IMG/VR virus record: IMGVR_UViG_3300005095_000132
Coordinates: 1-20,564 of that record
Strand: one strand, 5' to 3'
Source of the DNA: a virus
DNA: 20,564 bases
Shown here: in pieces, positions 20,118-20,564 of the stretch
Layout: each line of letters starts with the position of its first letter
How positions within the stretch are numbered: the stretch's first letter is position 1
Notes under the pieces: model-generated
Databases searched by the model: none
What the model saw: only the letters and a program-made list of their open reading frames with translations
What the model was told of the DNA's origin: nothing
Made by a program: the position numbers and the translations under genes

Positions 20118-20564
20118 CGCGACCTCCAAATATTAGGACGCCTATTCTCCGGGGCAAGGCCTGAAAGCCCTAATAATTGCAGAAAATCCTTTTCCTCTGG
20201 CGTGGGAAAAACCTCACCATTACACCAAACCGCGCCCTCTCTTACGCGGCAATTGGACGGCAAAGCGCCTCCACGTTTTCGTGGCGTGACAATCCACCGG
20301 CTAAAATCGCCCGGCCCTGTGCGGAGGGCGAGAATCACTCCCCATTGTGCTGGCGGAAGTACGACGAACAAATCAAGATTGACTCCTTCTGGCAAAGCAA
20401 TTTGTTTGTAACGCCTTCCGTTTTTCAGCAAGCGCGCACCACGCGGTATCAGTTCAACCACAGCATCATCAAGCAAACTGTGCGACATGCCAGGATTGCC
20501 GAACAAATCATTGCTCACAACCGTGCGTGGAATAGCGACAATCTCAATGTCGCCAACCAGTGGC
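20114..20564 (-). CDS. Family X polymerase-type nucleotidyltransferase (5' end outside window)
   Basis: Partial gene: the frame is open to the window edge, so the real start lies beyond 20564; 149 residues are visible. An internal GTG at 20518 would drop the catalytic strand. The first visible residues, PLVGDIEIVAIPR, carry the D-x-E metal pair of polymerase beta-type palms, and LDLFVV supplies the third acidic position. The end, FPTPEEKDFLQLLGLSGLAPENRR, resembles the thumb of DNA polymerase X, where a TEEE...LGL...PE.R pattern is usual. It may be a repair polymerase or a smaller phage nucleotidyltransferase. Coupled by ATGA to the Lar-like gene. Confidence 0.8.
   Translation of the reverse strand, partial: PLVGDIEIVAIPRTVVSNDLFGNPGMSHSLLDDAVVELIPRGARLLKNGRRYKQIALPEGVNLDLFVVLPPAQWGVILALRTGPGDFSRWIVTPRKRGGALPSNCRVREGAVWCNGEVFPTPEEKDFLQLLGLSGLAPENRRPNIWRSR

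Noticed and set aside
1-20564. CRISPR arrays, tRNA or rRNA genes, insertion sequences, retrons or other named defence systems
   Set aside because: No regularly spaced repeats, cloverleaf-like sequences, transposase motifs or reverse transcriptase motifs were recognised by eye on either strand.

Overview
The window is a block of a tailed-phage genome (Caudoviricetes, siphovirus type), probably temperate and possibly a prophage edge. A complete morphogenesis cassette runs right to left: small and large terminase, portal, Mu F-like protein, scaffold, HK97-fold capsid, four head-tail joining proteins, tail tube, G/GT chaperones, tape measure, tail-tip proteins, lysis genes. There is no sheath, baseplate wedge or contractile-tail gene, so the tail is long and non-contractile. 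The host cannot be fixed from sequence. GC-rich DNA, sigma70-type promoters, strong Shine-Dalgarno sites, a CPF/Cys-rich small protein and an ATTCGTAA-type intergenic repeat at the left end suggest a Chloroflexota (Anaerolineae-like) bacterium, held with low confidence.

Layout. 1-65 is non-coding. 66-464 (minus) is a short XRE repressor. 465-617 is a switch region with a strong rightward promoter (TTGACA, 17 bp, TAATAT) and two related 16-bp dyads, one over the -35 box and one over the expected start point. 618-4074 (plus) is an early operon of nine small genes, many linked by ATGA overlaps. They include a four-cysteine protein, a ribbon-helix-helix protein, a small membrane protein, a VRR-NUC nuclease and a compact C5-cytosine methyltransferase. 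A bidirectional terminator at 4126-4158 separates it from the convergent late operon.

The late operon (19631 down to 4175, minus) starts at a perfect-consensus promoter (TTGACA, 17 bp, TATAAT; 19693-19721) that overlaps two possible operator dyads. The tail assembly chaperone gene carries a clear programmed -1 frameshift site (A AAA AAC, followed by a bulged stem-loop) that fuses gpG to a gpT-like domain. No capsid protease gene is seen, so head assembly appears to use the separate scaffold. Lysis is encoded by an SH3-GH25 endolysin and two small membrane proteins. Upstream of the late promoter lie a Lar-like zinc-ribbon gene and the 3' part of a family X polymerase-type nucleotidyltransferase that runs off the window.

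How it fits together: the repressor probably controls the early promoter. The early operon supplies DNA-modifying and regulatory proteins, and the late promoter drives packaging, head, tail and lysis genes as one transcript with many translationally coupled junctions. The plus strand is C-rich over G in sampled blocks of both transcription modules. The methyltransferase gene breaks this pattern and looks like a later arrival. No integrase, replicative helicase or primase, tRNA gene or CRISPR array is visible.
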